DNA of 64,000 nucleotides from Gordonia sp. ABSL11-1 (lineage in GTDB: Bacteria; Actinomycetota; Actinomycetes; Mycobacteriales; Mycobacteriaceae), in assembly GCF_030315685.1 (NCBI RefSeq), contig NZ_JASXSI010000013.1, positions 111,075-175,074 of the forward strand, read 5' to 3'. Positions 46,695 to 56,004 of this stretch are shown piece by piece. Position numbers and translations under genes: made by a program. Below the pieces are notes generated by a model. It did not search any database. It was not told the DNA's origin and was given only the letters and a program-made list of their open reading frames with translations. Each line of letters opens with the position of its first letter. The first letter of the stretch is position 1.

Positions 46695-47198
46695 ATGCAG
46701 TCACCTGTGGTCGTGATGGGTGTGTCGGGGTCGGGCAAGTCGACCGTGGGGGCGGCGTTGTCGCAGCGTCTGAGGGTTCCGTTCGCGGACGCCGACGACT
46801 TCCATTCGCCGGAGAACATCGCCAAGATGTCCGCCGGCCACGCGCTCGACGACGACGACCGACGGCCCTGGCTCGAATCGATCGGTCGATGGCTCACCGA
46901 TCACGCCGACGGCGGCGTGATGAGTTGTTCGGCGCTCAAGCGCTCCTACCGCGATCAGCTCCGGTCCCACGAGCCGTCGGTCTTCTTCGTCCACCTCGAC
47001 GGCCCGCTCGAGGTCATCGCCCGACGACAGGCCTCGCGTCCCGGCCACTTCATGCCGGCCGCTCTGCTGGAATCACAGTTCGCCACGCTCGAACCGCTCG
47101 ACGACGACGAGCGAGGAGGCGTCGTCGACGTCGATCAGAGCGTCGACGAGATCGTCGACCAGTCGGTGTCCGCACTCGAGAACGGAGTGGACCGATGA
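46695..47198 (+). CDS. gntK: Gluconokinase
   Basis: A 167-residue GntK. The P-loop GVSGSGKST is at 9-17, then FADADDFHSPENIAKMSAGHALDDDDRRPWL, which binds gluconate, and CSALKRSYRDQLR and RPGHFMP. It makes 6-phosphogluconate for the pentose phosphate or Entner-Doudoroff routes. ATG 46695 sits behind TAGGAG. The last four bases overlap the permease start, so the pair is coupled. Confidence 0.94.
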   Translation: MQSPVVVMGVSGSGKSTVGAALSQRLRVPFADADDFHSPENIAKMSAGHALDDDDRRPWLESIGRWLTDHADGGVMSCSALKRSYRDQLRSHEPSVFFVHLDGPLEVIARRQASRPGHFMPAALLESQFATLEPLDDDERGGVVDVDQSVDEIVDQSVSALENGVDR

Positions 47199-48604
47199 CA
47201 ACCGCGCTCGCGAACCCGACGCTCACCTTCCTCGCCGCCGACACGGAGTTGCCGGAACCGGTGGCACCCGGATGGCAGTTGATCGTGGCCGCCCTGGCCG
47301 GCATCGCCGTGATCGTCCTGGCGATCACGCTCGCCAGGGTGCATCCGTTCCTCGCCCTCATCGGCGGCGCCGCGACCGTCGGAATCGTTGCAGGCGAATC
47401 GATTCCGACACTCCTGGAGTCCTTCACCGACGGCTTCGGCACCACGGCCGCGGGTGTCGGCATCCTCATCGCGCTCGGTGCGATGTTCGCCAAGTTGCTC
47501 GCCGACTCGGGCGGTGCGGACGAGATCGTCGACACCATCGTCGGACACGCCTCACCGCGGCTGTTGCCGTGGGCGATGGCGCTGGTCGGCGCGATCATCG
47601 GCTTGCCGATGTTCTTCGAGATCGGCCTCGTCCTGCTGATGCCGGTGATCTATCTCGTGGCACGGCGGTCGGGTCTGGGGCTCATCGTGATCGGTATCCC
47701 GGCCCTCGCCGGACTGTCCGCGATGCACGGGTTCGTCCCGCCGCACCCGGGGCCGCTGGTCGCCATCGACGCACTCGGCGCCGATCTCGGAACCACCCTC
47801 GCACTCGGTGTGCTCGTGGCGATCCCGACGATCGTCGTCGCCGGGCCGCTGTTCGGCACGCTCGCCGGACGCTGGGTGACCGTGCCCATCCCGGAGACCT
47901 TCGACGCCGACCCCGGCGATGGCCCGACGACCCGCCGGCCGAGCTTCGGGATCACGATGTTCAGCGTCCTGCTGCCGGTCGTCCTGATGCTGGGCAAGGC
48001 GCTCGCGGAGATCTTCGTCGAGGACGAGAACCAGCCGGTGCGCAAGGTCCTCGACGTGCTCGGCACCCCGGTCATCGCGCTGCTGATCGCCGTCGTCGTC
48101 GCGATGTTCACACTCGGCCGCGGCTCGGGGATGGATCGCGAGACGATCTCGAAGTGCACCGGAGCGGCACTGCCCGCGATCGCGGGCATCTTGCTCATCG
48201 TCGCCGCCGGCGGCGGGTTCAAACAGGTTCTCGTCGACACCGGGATCGGGACTCTGCTCGCGGACTGGGCCAAGGACGTCAACATCTCCGTGTTGCTGCT
48301 CGCCTGGATTCTCGCCGCACTCATCCGGTTGGCGACCGGCTCGGCAACGGTCGCGACGATCACCGCGTCATCGCTCATGCTCGGGTTGGTCGACGGACTC
48401 AGCTCCGGCGAGGTCTCGCTGGTCGTGCTGGCGATCGGGGCCGGATCGGTCTTCCTCTCACATGTGAACGACGCCGGATTCTGGCTGGTCAAGGAGTACT
48501 TCGGCATGACGGTCGGCCAGACCTTCAAGACCTGGTCGATGATGGAGACCGTGCTGTCGGTCACCGGACTGATCGTCGTCCTGCTGCTCGGACTGGTGAT
48601 CTGA
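47195..48604 (+). CDS. gntP: Gluconate:H+ symporter (GntP family)
   Basis: A 469-residue permease with about 12-14 helices in two repeats. The stretches VGIVAGESIPTLLESFTDGFG, IIGLPMFFEIGLVLLMPV and SVFLSHVNDAGFWLVKEYFGM are strongly conserved in GntP. It imports gluconate for GntK. ATG 47195 overlaps the gntK stop (ATGA). The operon is divergent from the FCD regulator. Confidence 0.92.
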   Translation: MTTALANPTLTFLAADTELPEPVAPGWQLIVAALAGIAVIVLAITLARVHPFLALIGGAATVGIVAGESIPTLLESFTDGFGTTAAGVGILIALGAMFAKLLADSGGADEIVDTIVGHASPRLLPWAMALVGAIIGLPMFFEIGLVLLMPVIYLVARRSGLGLIVIGIPALAGLSAMHGFVPPHPGPLVAIDALGADLGTTLALGVLVAIPTIVVAGPLFGTLAGRWVTVPIPETFDADPGDGPTTRRPSFGITMFSVLLPVVLMLGKALAEIFVEDENQPVRKVLDVLGTPVIALLIAVVVAMFTLGRGSGMDRETISKCTGAALPAIAGILLIVAAGGGFKQVLVDTGIGTLLADWAKDVNISVLLLAWILAALIRLATGSATVATITASSLMLGLVDGLSSGEVSLVVLAIGAGSVFLSHVNDAGFWLVKEYFGMTVGQTFKTWSMMETVLSVTGLIVVLLLGLVI

Positions 48605-48660
48605 CCACTGAGCGAGACCCCGGTCACCCGCCCAAGTTACTGTGCGGTAGCTTACCGACC

Positions 48661-49959
48661 ATGAGACATATGCGGGGAATCTTCTCATCGGTCACAGGCG
48701 CGTCCACCAGCAGACTCCGGCGTCTGGGTGCAGTCGCCATCAGCGGTCTGATCGTCGGTGCGGCGGTGTCCATGACGCCGCCGTCCGCGTCGGCCGCCGG
48801 CGACTTCTACACGCCGCCGGCGACGTTCTCCGCTGAACCCGGCGCGGTCATCCGCAGTCAGCCCAGCCCGCTGCTGTTGCAGATCCCCGGTGTCAAGAAC
48901 CAGTGGCCGGGTACGGCCACCCGGATCATGTACACCTCCCGGTATCAGGACGGCACGCCCGCCGCGGTGACCGGGACCGTCGTCGAACCGACCGCGCCGT
49001 GGAAGGGCAAGGGTCCGCGCCCGACCGTCGTGCTGGGGCCGGGCACCGTCGGCCAGGGTGATCAGTGTGCGGGCTCGAAGCTGATGAGCTTCCCGCTGAA
49101 CATCGATCCGGCCAAGCCGAGCATCGCGGTCAACTATTCGGCACTGGAGATGAACCTCCTGCTGCTCAACGGTGTCCGGGTCGCGATGACCGACTACATC
49201 GGCATGGGTACCCCGGGGATCCACACCTACGTCAACCGTGCGGAGTCCGGACACGCCATGCTCGACGCCGCCCGCGCGGCACTGCACGTCGCCGGCGCGC
49301 CCGCGAACTCGCCGGTCGGCTTCTCCGGCTACTCGCAGGGTGGTGGCGCGGCCGCCTCGGCCGCCGAACTCGCCGCGACCTATGCGCCGGACCTCGACGT
49401 CAAGGCCACCTACGCCGGGGCACCTCCGGCCGACCTCGCCAAGGTCATCGACCGCATCGACGGGACATTCATCGTCGGCGGAATCGGCTATGCGATCAAC
49501 GGGCTCACCGCCCGCTACCCGGCGCTACGTCCGATCCTCGATCGGGAGACCACTCCGGCCGGTCGACGGGTTCTCGCGCAGGTCGCGACGCAGTGCATCG
49601 GCGACACCGGTCTCGCCTTCGGATTCCAGCACACCACGCAGTGGACGCGCAGCGGTCAGCCGCTGTCGCAGGTGATCGCCCGCAACCCCGAGGCGAAAGC
49701 GGTTGTCGCCGAACAACGAATCGGCACGCTCAAGCCGAACGCGCCGGTCCTGCTCGAAGGCGGCATCAATGACGATGTCATCCCGTACGGTCAGGTCGAT
49801 CAGCTCTACCGCGATTGGCGCGGCCAGGGAGCCGACGTCCGGATGGTGACCAACGGGATCCCCCCGATCTTCCCGGGACTCGTCGTGAACCACGCACTCC
49901 CGATGCTCACCACCCTGCTGCCGGCGACGAACTTCATCCTCGGCGAATTCTCGCGCTGA
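48661..49959 (+). CDS. Secreted lipase, LIP family
   Basis: A 432-residue exported alpha/beta hydrolase of the secretory lipase family. The signal peptide ends near SASAAG (about 46). The nucleophile S225 is in GFSGYSQGGGAAA, after VLGPGTVGQGDQ and MTDYIGMGTPG blocks. The C-terminal LLEGGINDDVIPYGQVD carries the catalytic Asp, with the His probably in VVNHALPML. Gordonia and Mycobacterium carry several paralogues that hydrolyse acyl esters. It is likely independent of the gluconate operon. Confidence 0.9.
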   Translation: MRHMRGIFSSVTGASTSRLRRLGAVAISGLIVGAAVSMTPPSASAAGDFYTPPATFSAEPGAVIRSQPSPLLLQIPGVKNQWPGTATRIMYTSRYQDGTPAAVTGTVVEPTAPWKGKGPRPTVVLGPGTVGQGDQCAGSKLMSFPLNIDPAKPSIAVNYSALEMNLLLLNGVRVAMTDYIGMGTPGIHTYVNRAESGHAMLDAARAALHVAGAPANSPVGFSGYSQGGGAAASAAELAATYAPDLDVKATYAGAPPADLAKVIDRIDGTFIVGGIGYAINGLTARYPALRPILDRETTPAGRRVLAQVATQCIGDTGLAFGFQHTTQWTRSGQPLSQVIARNPEAKAVVAEQRIGTLKPNAPVLLEGGINDDVIPYGQVDQLYRDWRGQGADVRMVTNGIPPIFPGLVVNHALPMLTTLLPATNFILGEFSR

Positions 49960-50017
49960 CCCGGGTGGCGGCGCGACCGCTCGATCCGGATCGGCAGATG
50001 TGATGTGCTGTAGGTCG

Positions 50018-51442
50018 ATGATGAGCGTTCGCGGATATCGGTGGCCGGCGATCGTGGTCGCGGTCCTGGTGGCGACGGGGGTTCTCGGCGGGATCGCGCA
50101 GGCCGCGCCGGCGGCTCCGGGACCGGCGACCGGGGTGGGCCCGACCGGCACCTCCCTGATGCACGGTGATCTGTGGTCGACGGATTCGACGTCGTTCCAC
50201 GGCCCGGGTCGTACCGCGCGGCTGGCTACATCGTCCATTCCGGGTGGCGCCTGCGCCGCGACCTTCATCGGCCGGGATGGTTTCCCGGTGTCGTTGTGCA
50301 CGCAGTTCATCGGTACGGCACCGGCCGCGTTCGCGGTTCCCACGGTGACGCTGTTCGATCCGGCCACGGCGGCGCCGCTGGCCCGGTTGCAGCTGACGAA
50401 GGGAGGCCTGCTCGGCGGTGTGTACGGCTACCTCGACGATCGTGACCGGGTCGTCGTCGCCGACGGTTCCGGATCGATCCTGCGTGTGGCACATCGAAAG
50501 TCAGGTGGCCGGTGGCAGATCGTCGTCGACGACCGGATCGACGTGTCGCACCGGATACCGAAGGGCGACGCGATCACGGGTCTGGCGCCCGACTTCGACG
50601 GACGGGTCTGGTTCGCCACCACCCAAGGGGTCGTCGGCACCGTGGATCGGGACAAGCGCATCCGGTCGACCCACCTGCCGCGAGGCGAGCGTCTCGGCAA
50701 CGGGCTGTCCGTCCGGGCGTCGGGCGCCTCGATCCTCACCACCCACGCGCTCTACGAGATGCGGGCCGACGCCGACGGCGTTCCCCACGTGATCTGGCGC
50801 CGCGCGTACGACCGCGGTCAGGCCCGCCGACCGGGCCAGCTGACGTGGGGATCGGGTACGACGCCGACCTACTTCGGGCCCGGCGGCGACGGTTGGGTCG
50901 CGATCGTCGACAACGCCGCACGGCCGCAGCTCATCGTCTACGACAGCGACACCGGATCGACCGTCTGCCGGATGCCGGCCTTCGTGCGGTCGGGGCAGGG
51001 AACGGAGAACTCGCCGATGGCGTGGGGCAATTCCCTGGTCATCCCCAGCACCTACGGCTACCAGTACCCGCCGATGGCGGTCGACGGCCCCAGCGTGCCG
51101 GGCAACGCCCCCTTCGTCGGCGGCAGCACCCGGATCGACGTCTCGACTCAGGGCTGCCGGCGGATCTGGGAGAACGGCGACCGCATCGCGACGCTGCCGC
51201 GACTGTCGCGCGCGGACGGTCTCATCCACGCCCTCGGTTACGGCCCGTACCGTCCGGGCGGAATCCAGCAGATCGGGCCGATCGATTACGTGGCAACGGA
51301 TTTCGCCACCGGAAAGCGTGTCAGGACACTGCGGGTGGGTGAGGGGCCGGTCGACGAACCGCTCGAACTGACCGGCACCATCGGTCGCGACGGCACGCTG
51401 TGGCAGGCGACCGTCGGCCGGATGCTGAAGATCACGCGGTGA
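50018..51442 (+). CDS. Secreted repeat protein of unknown function
   Basis: A 474-residue exported protein. A signal peptide (about 1-32, ending GIAQAAPAAP) is followed by repeated strands such as DFDGRVWFATTQGVVGTVD and GTIGRDGTLWQATVGRML. These look like blades of a beta-propeller, as in quinoprotein or PQQ-like domains. There is no visible catalytic motif. ATG 50018 or 50021 is the likely start. Two Cys pairs may form disulfides. No family was recognised. Confidence 0.65.
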   Translation: MMSVRGYRWPAIVVAVLVATGVLGGIAQAAPAAPGPATGVGPTGTSLMHGDLWSTDSTSFHGPGRTARLATSSIPGGACAATFIGRDGFPVSLCTQFIGTAPAAFAVPTVTLFDPATAAPLARLQLTKGGLLGGVYGYLDDRDRVVVADGSGSILRVAHRKSGGRWQIVVDDRIDVSHRIPKGDAITGLAPDFDGRVWFATTQGVVGTVDRDKRIRSTHLPRGERLGNGLSVRASGASILTTHALYEMRADADGVPHVIWRRAYDRGQARRPGQLTWGSGTTPTYFGPGGDGWVAIVDNAARPQLIVYDSDTGSTVCRMPAFVRSGQGTENSPMAWGNSLVIPSTYGYQYPPMAVDGPSVPGNAPFVGGSTRIDVSTQGCRRIWENGDRIATLPRLSRADGLIHALGYGPYRPGGIQQIGPIDYVATDFATGKRVRTLRVGEGPVDEPLELTGTIGRDGTLWQATVGRMLKITR

Positions 51443-51527
51443 CGAGCGACTCCTCGGGCACGCCCGCGTGAGCAGAACCGGCCCGCGGAAACCGGCCGCC
51501 TTGCACGACGGTGCGACAATCGGTGAC

Positions 51528-52181
51528 ATGACCGAACCCGCCGACGACGCCGATCGAATCCCCACCCAGGCCGAACTGGATGCGGAGGATCTGGCGGCCA
51601 TCGCGCGCAGGTCGAAGGATCGCGACGAGGCGAATCTCTATCCGGAACGGTTCGACGACCCGGGACCGCCGCCGGCCGCACTCGTGCTGCACGCGCGGGT
51701 CGCGTGGTGGGGTGCCGCGCTCACGGGCCTGGTCAGCGCTGGATACGGCTTCGTGAGCATGTCGACGATCACCGACCTGCTGCGCGCGAGATTACTCGAG
51801 GGGGTCGTCGACGATCCGCGCAACGCGAGCCCGGCGGATCGGGTCGATTCGCTTGCCGGGTTCTTCCCGCCGTTCATGCTGATCATGATCGTCGTGTTCC
51901 TCGCCGTCGAGTACGCGCTGCTCGTCGCCGCCGCCAACCAGCACAGTCGCAACTGTCGCAACTTCTTCCTCTCCGCCGTCGTGGTGAATCTGCTCTGCAT
52001 ACCGATCGGCATCGACCTGCTCTTCGACTACCCCGCGGTACCGTCGGCGATCGCGGTGCTGGGCTGGGTGCAGTTCGGTCTGCTGGTGGTCGCCGCACTG
52101 ATGACGTTGCGACGATCGGTCAATCAATGGTTGCCGGTGTCCACACGGATGCGTCCGACAAGGATGCTGCGCGCGAGGTGA
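51528..52181 (+). CDS. Membrane protein with a charged N-terminus
   Basis: A 217-residue protein. A charged cytoplasmic tail (about 1-55, with EDLAAIARRSKDRDEANLYPERF) precedes four hydrophobic helices (about 60-80, 110-135, 145-165 and 170-195). A GACAAT box lies seven bases before ATG 51528, suggesting a leaderless mRNA. It is of a type common in Mycobacteriales with no assigned role. Its stop falls inside the first nested hairpin repeat. Confidence 0.7.
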   Translation: MTEPADDADRIPTQAELDAEDLAAIARRSKDRDEANLYPERFDDPGPPPAALVLHARVAWWGAALTGLVSAGYGFVSMSTITDLLRARLLEGVVDDPRNASPADRVDSLAGFFPPFMLIMIVVFLAVEYALLVAAANQHSRNCRNFFLSAVVVNLLCIPIGIDLLFDYPAVPSAIAVLGWVQFGLLVVAALMTLRRSVNQWLPVSTRMRPTRMLRAR

Positions 52182-52305
52182 TCTCGATACGGCGCCTCGC
52201 TGCGCTCGGTGCCTACTCGATCAGCGGCCGGGTGGTGCGGGGCGGTTCCCGAAGCTGGTCGAGTAGCGAGCGAGCCCCAAAGGGCGAGCACGCGTATCGA
52301 GACCA
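52178..52305. repeat. Nested-hairpin repeat, copy 1
   Basis: Outer arms TGGTCTCGATACG-like (left TGATCTCGATACG near 52179-52192, right CGTATCGAGACCA 52293-52305) enclose an inner inverted repeat CTACTCGATCAGC (52213-52225) and GCTGGTCGAGTAG (52254-52266). The element sits between convergent genes and contains the upstream stop codon. Copy 2 at 57153 has the same outer and inner arms. Confidence 0.85.
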
Positions 52306-52309
52306 CGCC

Positions 52310-53644
52310 TCACCCCAGCGCCGCCAACTCCTTCGTGAACTCCACCTCGTCGATCCGCGTGCTGCGGCCGTCGTCGACGACGATCTCGCCGCCGACCATC
52401 ACGGTGTCCACGATCGATCGTGATCCCGTGGTCAACAGCGAGGCGCCGGGGTCGCGGACGGGCAGTGTCGCGTAGTCGCGGTCGAACCGGATGACGGTCA
52501 GGTCCGCGGGCCCACCGACGGCGATCCCGCCGACGACCTCGGGCAGGCCGAGCGTCGCATTGGCGCCACCGCAGGCGATGTCGAGCATCTCGCGGTATCC
52601 CAACAGGTCCGCCCGACGGTGTGCGGCGCGCTGCAGATAGGCGGCGATGCGCATCGTCTCGAACATGTCCTGCGTGTCGTTGCTCGCCGCGCCGTCGACG
52701 CCGAGGCCCACCGAGAGCCCGAGGCCGAGCATCGCCGGCACCGGTGCGATGCCGCTGCCGAGGCGCATGTTCGACAACGGGTTGTGCGAGACCGCGACTC
52801 CACGCTCGTGCAGGATGCGCCGGCCGGCGGCGTCGAGCTCCACGCAGTGGACGGCGAGGACGCGATCCCAGAGGAAACCGTTGCGATCGAGATGCTCGAG
52901 GGCACCGACGCCGACGTGTTCGCGGCACATCACGTCGTCGGTGGCGGTCTCCAGCAGGTGGATGGAGACCGGGAGGTCGCGCTCCTGCGCGAAGGCCCGG
53001 ATCGTCGCCATCCCGGCGTCGGTCACCGACCGCGGATTCGGCACGGCGAGAGCGACAGCGATCCGCGTGCCACCGACCAGTTCTCGCAGGCCGTCGACGT
53101 GGTCGAGGACGTCTCCCAGCGGTTGCATGAGCCGGGGCTCGAATCCCCACTTTCGCGTCGCATCCGGCCGATCCGCCACACCTCGCCCGAGGACAGCGCG
53201 AATCCCGGTGTCCCGCAATGCCTGGACGACCGCAGCGTGGACCTCGTCGGACGGATGCGGCCACATGTGTTCGACGACGGTGGTCGTCCCGGACCGCAGC
53301 GCCTCCAGGCATGCGGACACGGCTGCGAGGTACGCGCGTTCCGGGGTGATGGCCACCGATTCCTCGGCGACGGCGAGCAGCCACTCGAGCAACGGTGTGC
53401 ATTCGGCGATGCCACGCATCAGCGACTGCTGGAGATGTGTATGGGTGTTGACGAAACCCGGGATGACGAATCCGCTTGCTGCGTCAGACGGATGCGCGGT
53501 GTCGACGATCGCGACGATCACGCCGCCGACGACGCGCACATCCTGATGGGCCCGCCACCGACCGCCGGTGTAGACGGTGACGTCGGCCAGGGTCGTCGGC
53601 GGAATCGTCGATGACGTGTCGTCGGGAAGCTCTGAGATCGACAT
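52310..53644 (-). CDS. Amidohydrolase-family nucleobase deaminase or related hydrolase
   Basis: A 444-residue ATZ/TRZ-type amidohydrolase. Metal ligands are H68 and H70 in NTHTHLQQSL, a His in SIHLLETATD, another in AVHCVELDAAG, and an Asp in GVDGAASND. Relatives deaminate guanine, 8-oxoguanine, cytosine, adenosylhomocysteine or related compounds, or dechlorinate triazines; the substrate here cannot be decided. It begins only five bases after the stop of the 2OG oxygenase, so the two form an operon, suggesting an oxidation followed by deamination. Confidence 0.85.
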   Translation of the reverse strand: MSISELPDDTSSTIPPTTLADVTVYTGGRWRAHQDVRVVGGVIVAIVDTAHPSDAASGFVIPGFVNTHTHLQQSLMRGIAECTPLLEWLLAVAEESVAITPERAYLAAVSACLEALRSGTTTVVEHMWPHPSDEVHAAVVQALRDTGIRAVLGRGVADRPDATRKWGFEPRLMQPLGDVLDHVDGLRELVGGTRIAVALAVPNPRSVTDAGMATIRAFAQERDLPVSIHLLETATDDVMCREHVGVGALEHLDRNGFLWDRVLAVHCVELDAAGRRILHERGVAVSHNPLSNMRLGSGIAPVPAMLGLGLSVGLGVDGAASNDTQDMFETMRIAAYLQRAAHRRADLLGYREMLDIACGGANATLGLPEVVGGIAVGGPADLTVIRFDRDYATLPVRDPGASLLTTGSRSIVDTVMVGGEIVVDDGRSTRIDEVEFTKELAALG

Positions 53645-53649
53645 GGCGT

Positions 53650-54654
53650 CTACTTCGCGAAGTTCGCGGCGATGCGCTGCGCGATGTAGTCGGCGGCGGT
53701 GATCGGTGGATAGGTGCGGCGAGCGCTCTCGATGGTCACGTCCATGTCGGCCTGGGCGAAGTACGCGATCGTGTACCGCGGGCCGCTGTACTCGCCACGA
53801 CGCGGAGCGCGGACACGGTGGAAGTTCGACGGCAGCCGATCGTCCGACCATCGCATCAGCATGTCGCCGATGTTGCAGGTGATGGCGTCGTCGGATGGTT
53901 CGATCGGCGTCCACGCCTGACCGTCGGCCTCGGCACCCGGGAGTACCTGCAGCCCACCTTGTCCGGATCGCTGGAACAAGAGGGTCAGCACGTCGAAGTC
54001 GGTGTGTGCTCCCGCACGCCAGACGTTGGGCTCGTCGAGGAGGTCGTCCGGGAAGGCGTAGTAATGCAGTAGGCGGAGCGTGCTCTGGTAGGCGGCCGAC
54101 GCGGGGTCGTGGGCGCGGGCGAAAAAGTCGCGGGCGAGTCCGAGTCGGTCGGCGAAGCAGCTGAGCAGATCCATCGCGAGCTGATGGCATCGGGACTCGA
54201 AATCCTCGATGGTGGAGCGGAATCCCGCAAGTTCCCCCTCGGCGGGCCACAGCCCCTCCATCCGTGGTCGGGTGAACTGGTAGGACTCCTTCTGATCGGG
54301 AGTGCCGACCGACGGACGGACCTGGGTCATGCACTCCCACCCCGCGTTCTGGCCCTTCTTCAGCGGATACTGCTCTTTGACCTGCCGAGGGAGCGCGAAG
54401 AACCGGGCGGACATCTCGAAGGCGTGATCGACGGCGAGCAGATCGATTCCGTGGTCGATCACCTGGAAGAAGCCGATATCGGTTGCTGCGGACCAGAGTT
54501 CATCGGCTACCTGCTCACGACGGTGCTCCAGATCGGCGAGACTGATCCGTCGGACCTCGCGCTCGGTGGTCTCGGTGCCGGGGCCACCCATCGAGGCCTC
54601 ACGGTCGAGTTCGGTCATGGTGTGGGCGCGGCTACCGGAAATGGCGTCGGACAT
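53650..54654 (-). CDS. 2-oxoglutarate/Fe(II) dioxygenase, isopenicillin-N-synthase family
   Basis: A 334-residue enzyme with the double-stranded beta-helix fold. The iron ligands are H217 and D219 (HTD) and H279 (NFHRVRAP), and R293-x-T295 (RYT) binds the 2-oxoglutarate carboxylate. The N-terminal non-heme dioxygenase region (DIGFFQVIDHGI) is intact. Start ATG 54654 is preceded by GGAGAG; an upstream ATG adds 21 residues without a ribosome site. It is followed by the amidohydrolase, so both probably act in one catabolic route, perhaps on a purine or pyrimidine base. The substrate is unknown. Confidence 0.85.
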   Translation of the reverse strand: MSDAISGSRAHTMTELDREASMGGPGTETTEREVRRISLADLEHRREQVADELWSAATDIGFFQVIDHGIDLLAVDHAFEMSARFFALPRQVKEQYPLKKGQNAGWECMTQVRPSVGTPDQKESYQFTRPRMEGLWPAEGELAGFRSTIEDFESRCHQLAMDLLSCFADRLGLARDFFARAHDPASAAYQSTLRLLHYYAFPDDLLDEPNVWRAGAHTDFDVLTLLFQRSGQGGLQVLPGAEADGQAWTPIEPSDDAITCNIGDMLMRWSDDRLPSNFHRVRAPRRGEYSGPRYTIAYFAQADMDVTIESARRTYPPITAADYIAQRIAANFAK

Positions 54655-54826
54655 GTGTTCTCTCCATGGTGATGAGGCCGCATGCGCTTTTCGACGCGAT
54701 GCCGGGAGAGCGGTCATCGCGGACGCGAACAGACGGACTCTTGCCGACTGCTACACACGAACTCGTGGTCTCGAGGATAGGGGACGTGCTCGTGCGCCGC
54801 GACTCGAACCCTGGTGAGGGAGGTTT

Positions 54827-54879
54827 GCCTCATTTTTCTGGAATTCTTCCAATAACTGGAACTATTCCAGAAATGAGGC
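54827..54879. promoter_or_regulatory. Fur-type operator upstream of the FurA gene
   Basis: A large inverted repeat runs from GCCTCATTTTTCTGGAAT (54827-54844) to ATTCCAGAAATGAGGC (54864-54879), nearly perfect apart from two extra T in the left arm. Between the arms are TTCCAATAACTGGAA elements. FurA-type regulators bind such AT-rich palindromes and repress their own gene. The site lies 12 bases before the FurA start. Confidence 0.8.
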
Positions 54880-54891
54880 TACCGTGGAGTC

Positions 54892-55329
54892 ATGCAGGAT
54901 CCCGACACGTTCCATCGACAGCTCCGAGAGGCGGGCATGCGCGTCACGGCCCCGCGGCTCGCGGTGCTGGAGATCCTGCATGCCCACCCGCACTCGACCG
55001 CGGATGTCGTTGCCGCGGGCGTCCGAACACGTCTGGGCGGCGTCTCCACCCAGACCGTCTACGACGTCCTGCGGGCCTGCTCCGAACGGGGATTGCTGCG
55101 TCGGATCGAGCCTGCCGGTTCACCGGTGCGGTACGAGACCCGAACGGGAGACAACCATCACCACCTCATCTGCCGGGCGTGCGGCGCGATCGTCGACATC
55201 GACTGTGTCGTCGGCGAGGCGCCCTGCGTCGTCCCTGATCGCGATCACGGGTACCGCGTCGACGAGGCAGAGGTGACGTTCTGGGGTGAGTGCCCATCTT
55301 GTCTGCGAAAGACGCAGGCGGACAGATGA
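54892..55329 (+). CDS. furA: Fur-family regulator (FurA-like)
   Basis: A 145-residue ferric uptake regulator-type protein. The winged helix covers about 1-82. A metal site follows with DNHHHLICRACG and C94-x2-C97, and the second CxxC pair is C134/C137. FurA in mycobacteria represses katG and itself and loses DNA binding under peroxide. Here katG is not next to it; instead ohr and dps follow, an unusual pairing. The operator precedes it. Iron or manganese as effector metal is not determined. Confidence 0.87.
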   Translation: MQDPDTFHRQLREAGMRVTAPRLAVLEILHAHPHSTADVVAAGVRTRLGGVSTQTVYDVLRACSERGLLRRIEPAGSPVRYETRTGDNHHHLICRACGAIVDIDCVVGEAPCVVPDRDHGYRVDEAEVTFWGECPSCLRKTQADR

Positions 55330-55528
55330 ACAGGACGCCAGGGAGATGTTCGGCATCGGCTTCGGATGTCGAACGCGACTACGCAGCACCATGATCGGAG
55401 CGGAAAGGGCACCCTGGGCGACGACCGTCACAGCGGAATCGGAAATGACCGCCGGTCAGAAATCGTTGAAACAGGCGAGAGTTCGCCGACAAACCAGAAC
55501 AACCACACTGAACGTCGAGGAGTGAACG
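55330..55528. other. 199-bp gap between furA and ohr
   Basis: No credible gene is seen. The region holds no katG remnant and no obvious terminator. GAGGAG just before 55529 is the ohr ribosome site, and TTGAAA near 55466 is the nearest -35-like box. It is probably a promoter region for ohr-dps. Confidence 0.5.
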
Positions 55529-55960
55529 ATGGCAATCGATCCCGCATACACGATCTCGTCCACAGCATCCGGCGGAGGCCGCGACGGACAGGTCGTCTCC
55601 GACTCCGGACAGATCGATCTCGACCTGCGCCCACCCAAGGAGATGGGCGGCAGCGGTGAGGGCAGCAATCCCGAGGAACTCTTCTCCGCCGGCTACGCTG
55701 CGTGCTTCCTCGGCGCCTTGCGCGCCACATCCAAGCAGGCCGGTGCGCCCGTCCCCGAGGACTCGACGGTCACGGTGACCATCGGCATCGGCAAAGACGA
55801 ATCCGACGGTGGGTTCGCGCTGGTCGCGACCATCGAGTCCTACATCCCGGGAGTCGACGAAACCACCGCGAAGCAGCTCGCCGAGCAGGCTCACCAGTTC
55901 TGCCCGTACTCCAAGGCCACCAAGGGAAACATCCAACACACCATCGCCGTTCGGGTCTGA
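55529..55960 (+). CDS. ohr: Organic hydroperoxide resistance protein
   Basis: A 143-residue Ohr/OsmC-family peroxidase. The peroxidatic Cys is C59 in GYAACFLGAL and the second is C125 in HQFCPYSKAT. Ohr reduces organic hydroperoxides with lipoyl proteins. It follows FurA and precedes Dps, giving an oxidative-stress group. No MarR-type OhrR regulator is adjacent, so control by FurA or another regulator is possible. GAGGAG precedes the ATG. Confidence 0.93.
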   Translation: MAIDPAYTISSTASGGGRDGQVVSDSGQIDLDLRPPKEMGGSGEGSNPEELFSAGYAACFLGALRATSKQAGAPVPEDSTVTVTIGIGKDESDGGFALVATIESYIPGVDETTAKQLAEQAHQFCPYSKATKGNIQHTIAVRV

Positions 55961-56004
55961 CCCGGACGCAACCGCGCACAGCCCGCGCAGAGAGGAGTGG
56001 CGCC

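Noticed and set aside
55330..55528. Remnant katG downstream of FurA
   Set aside because: No KatG motif in any frame of this gap.
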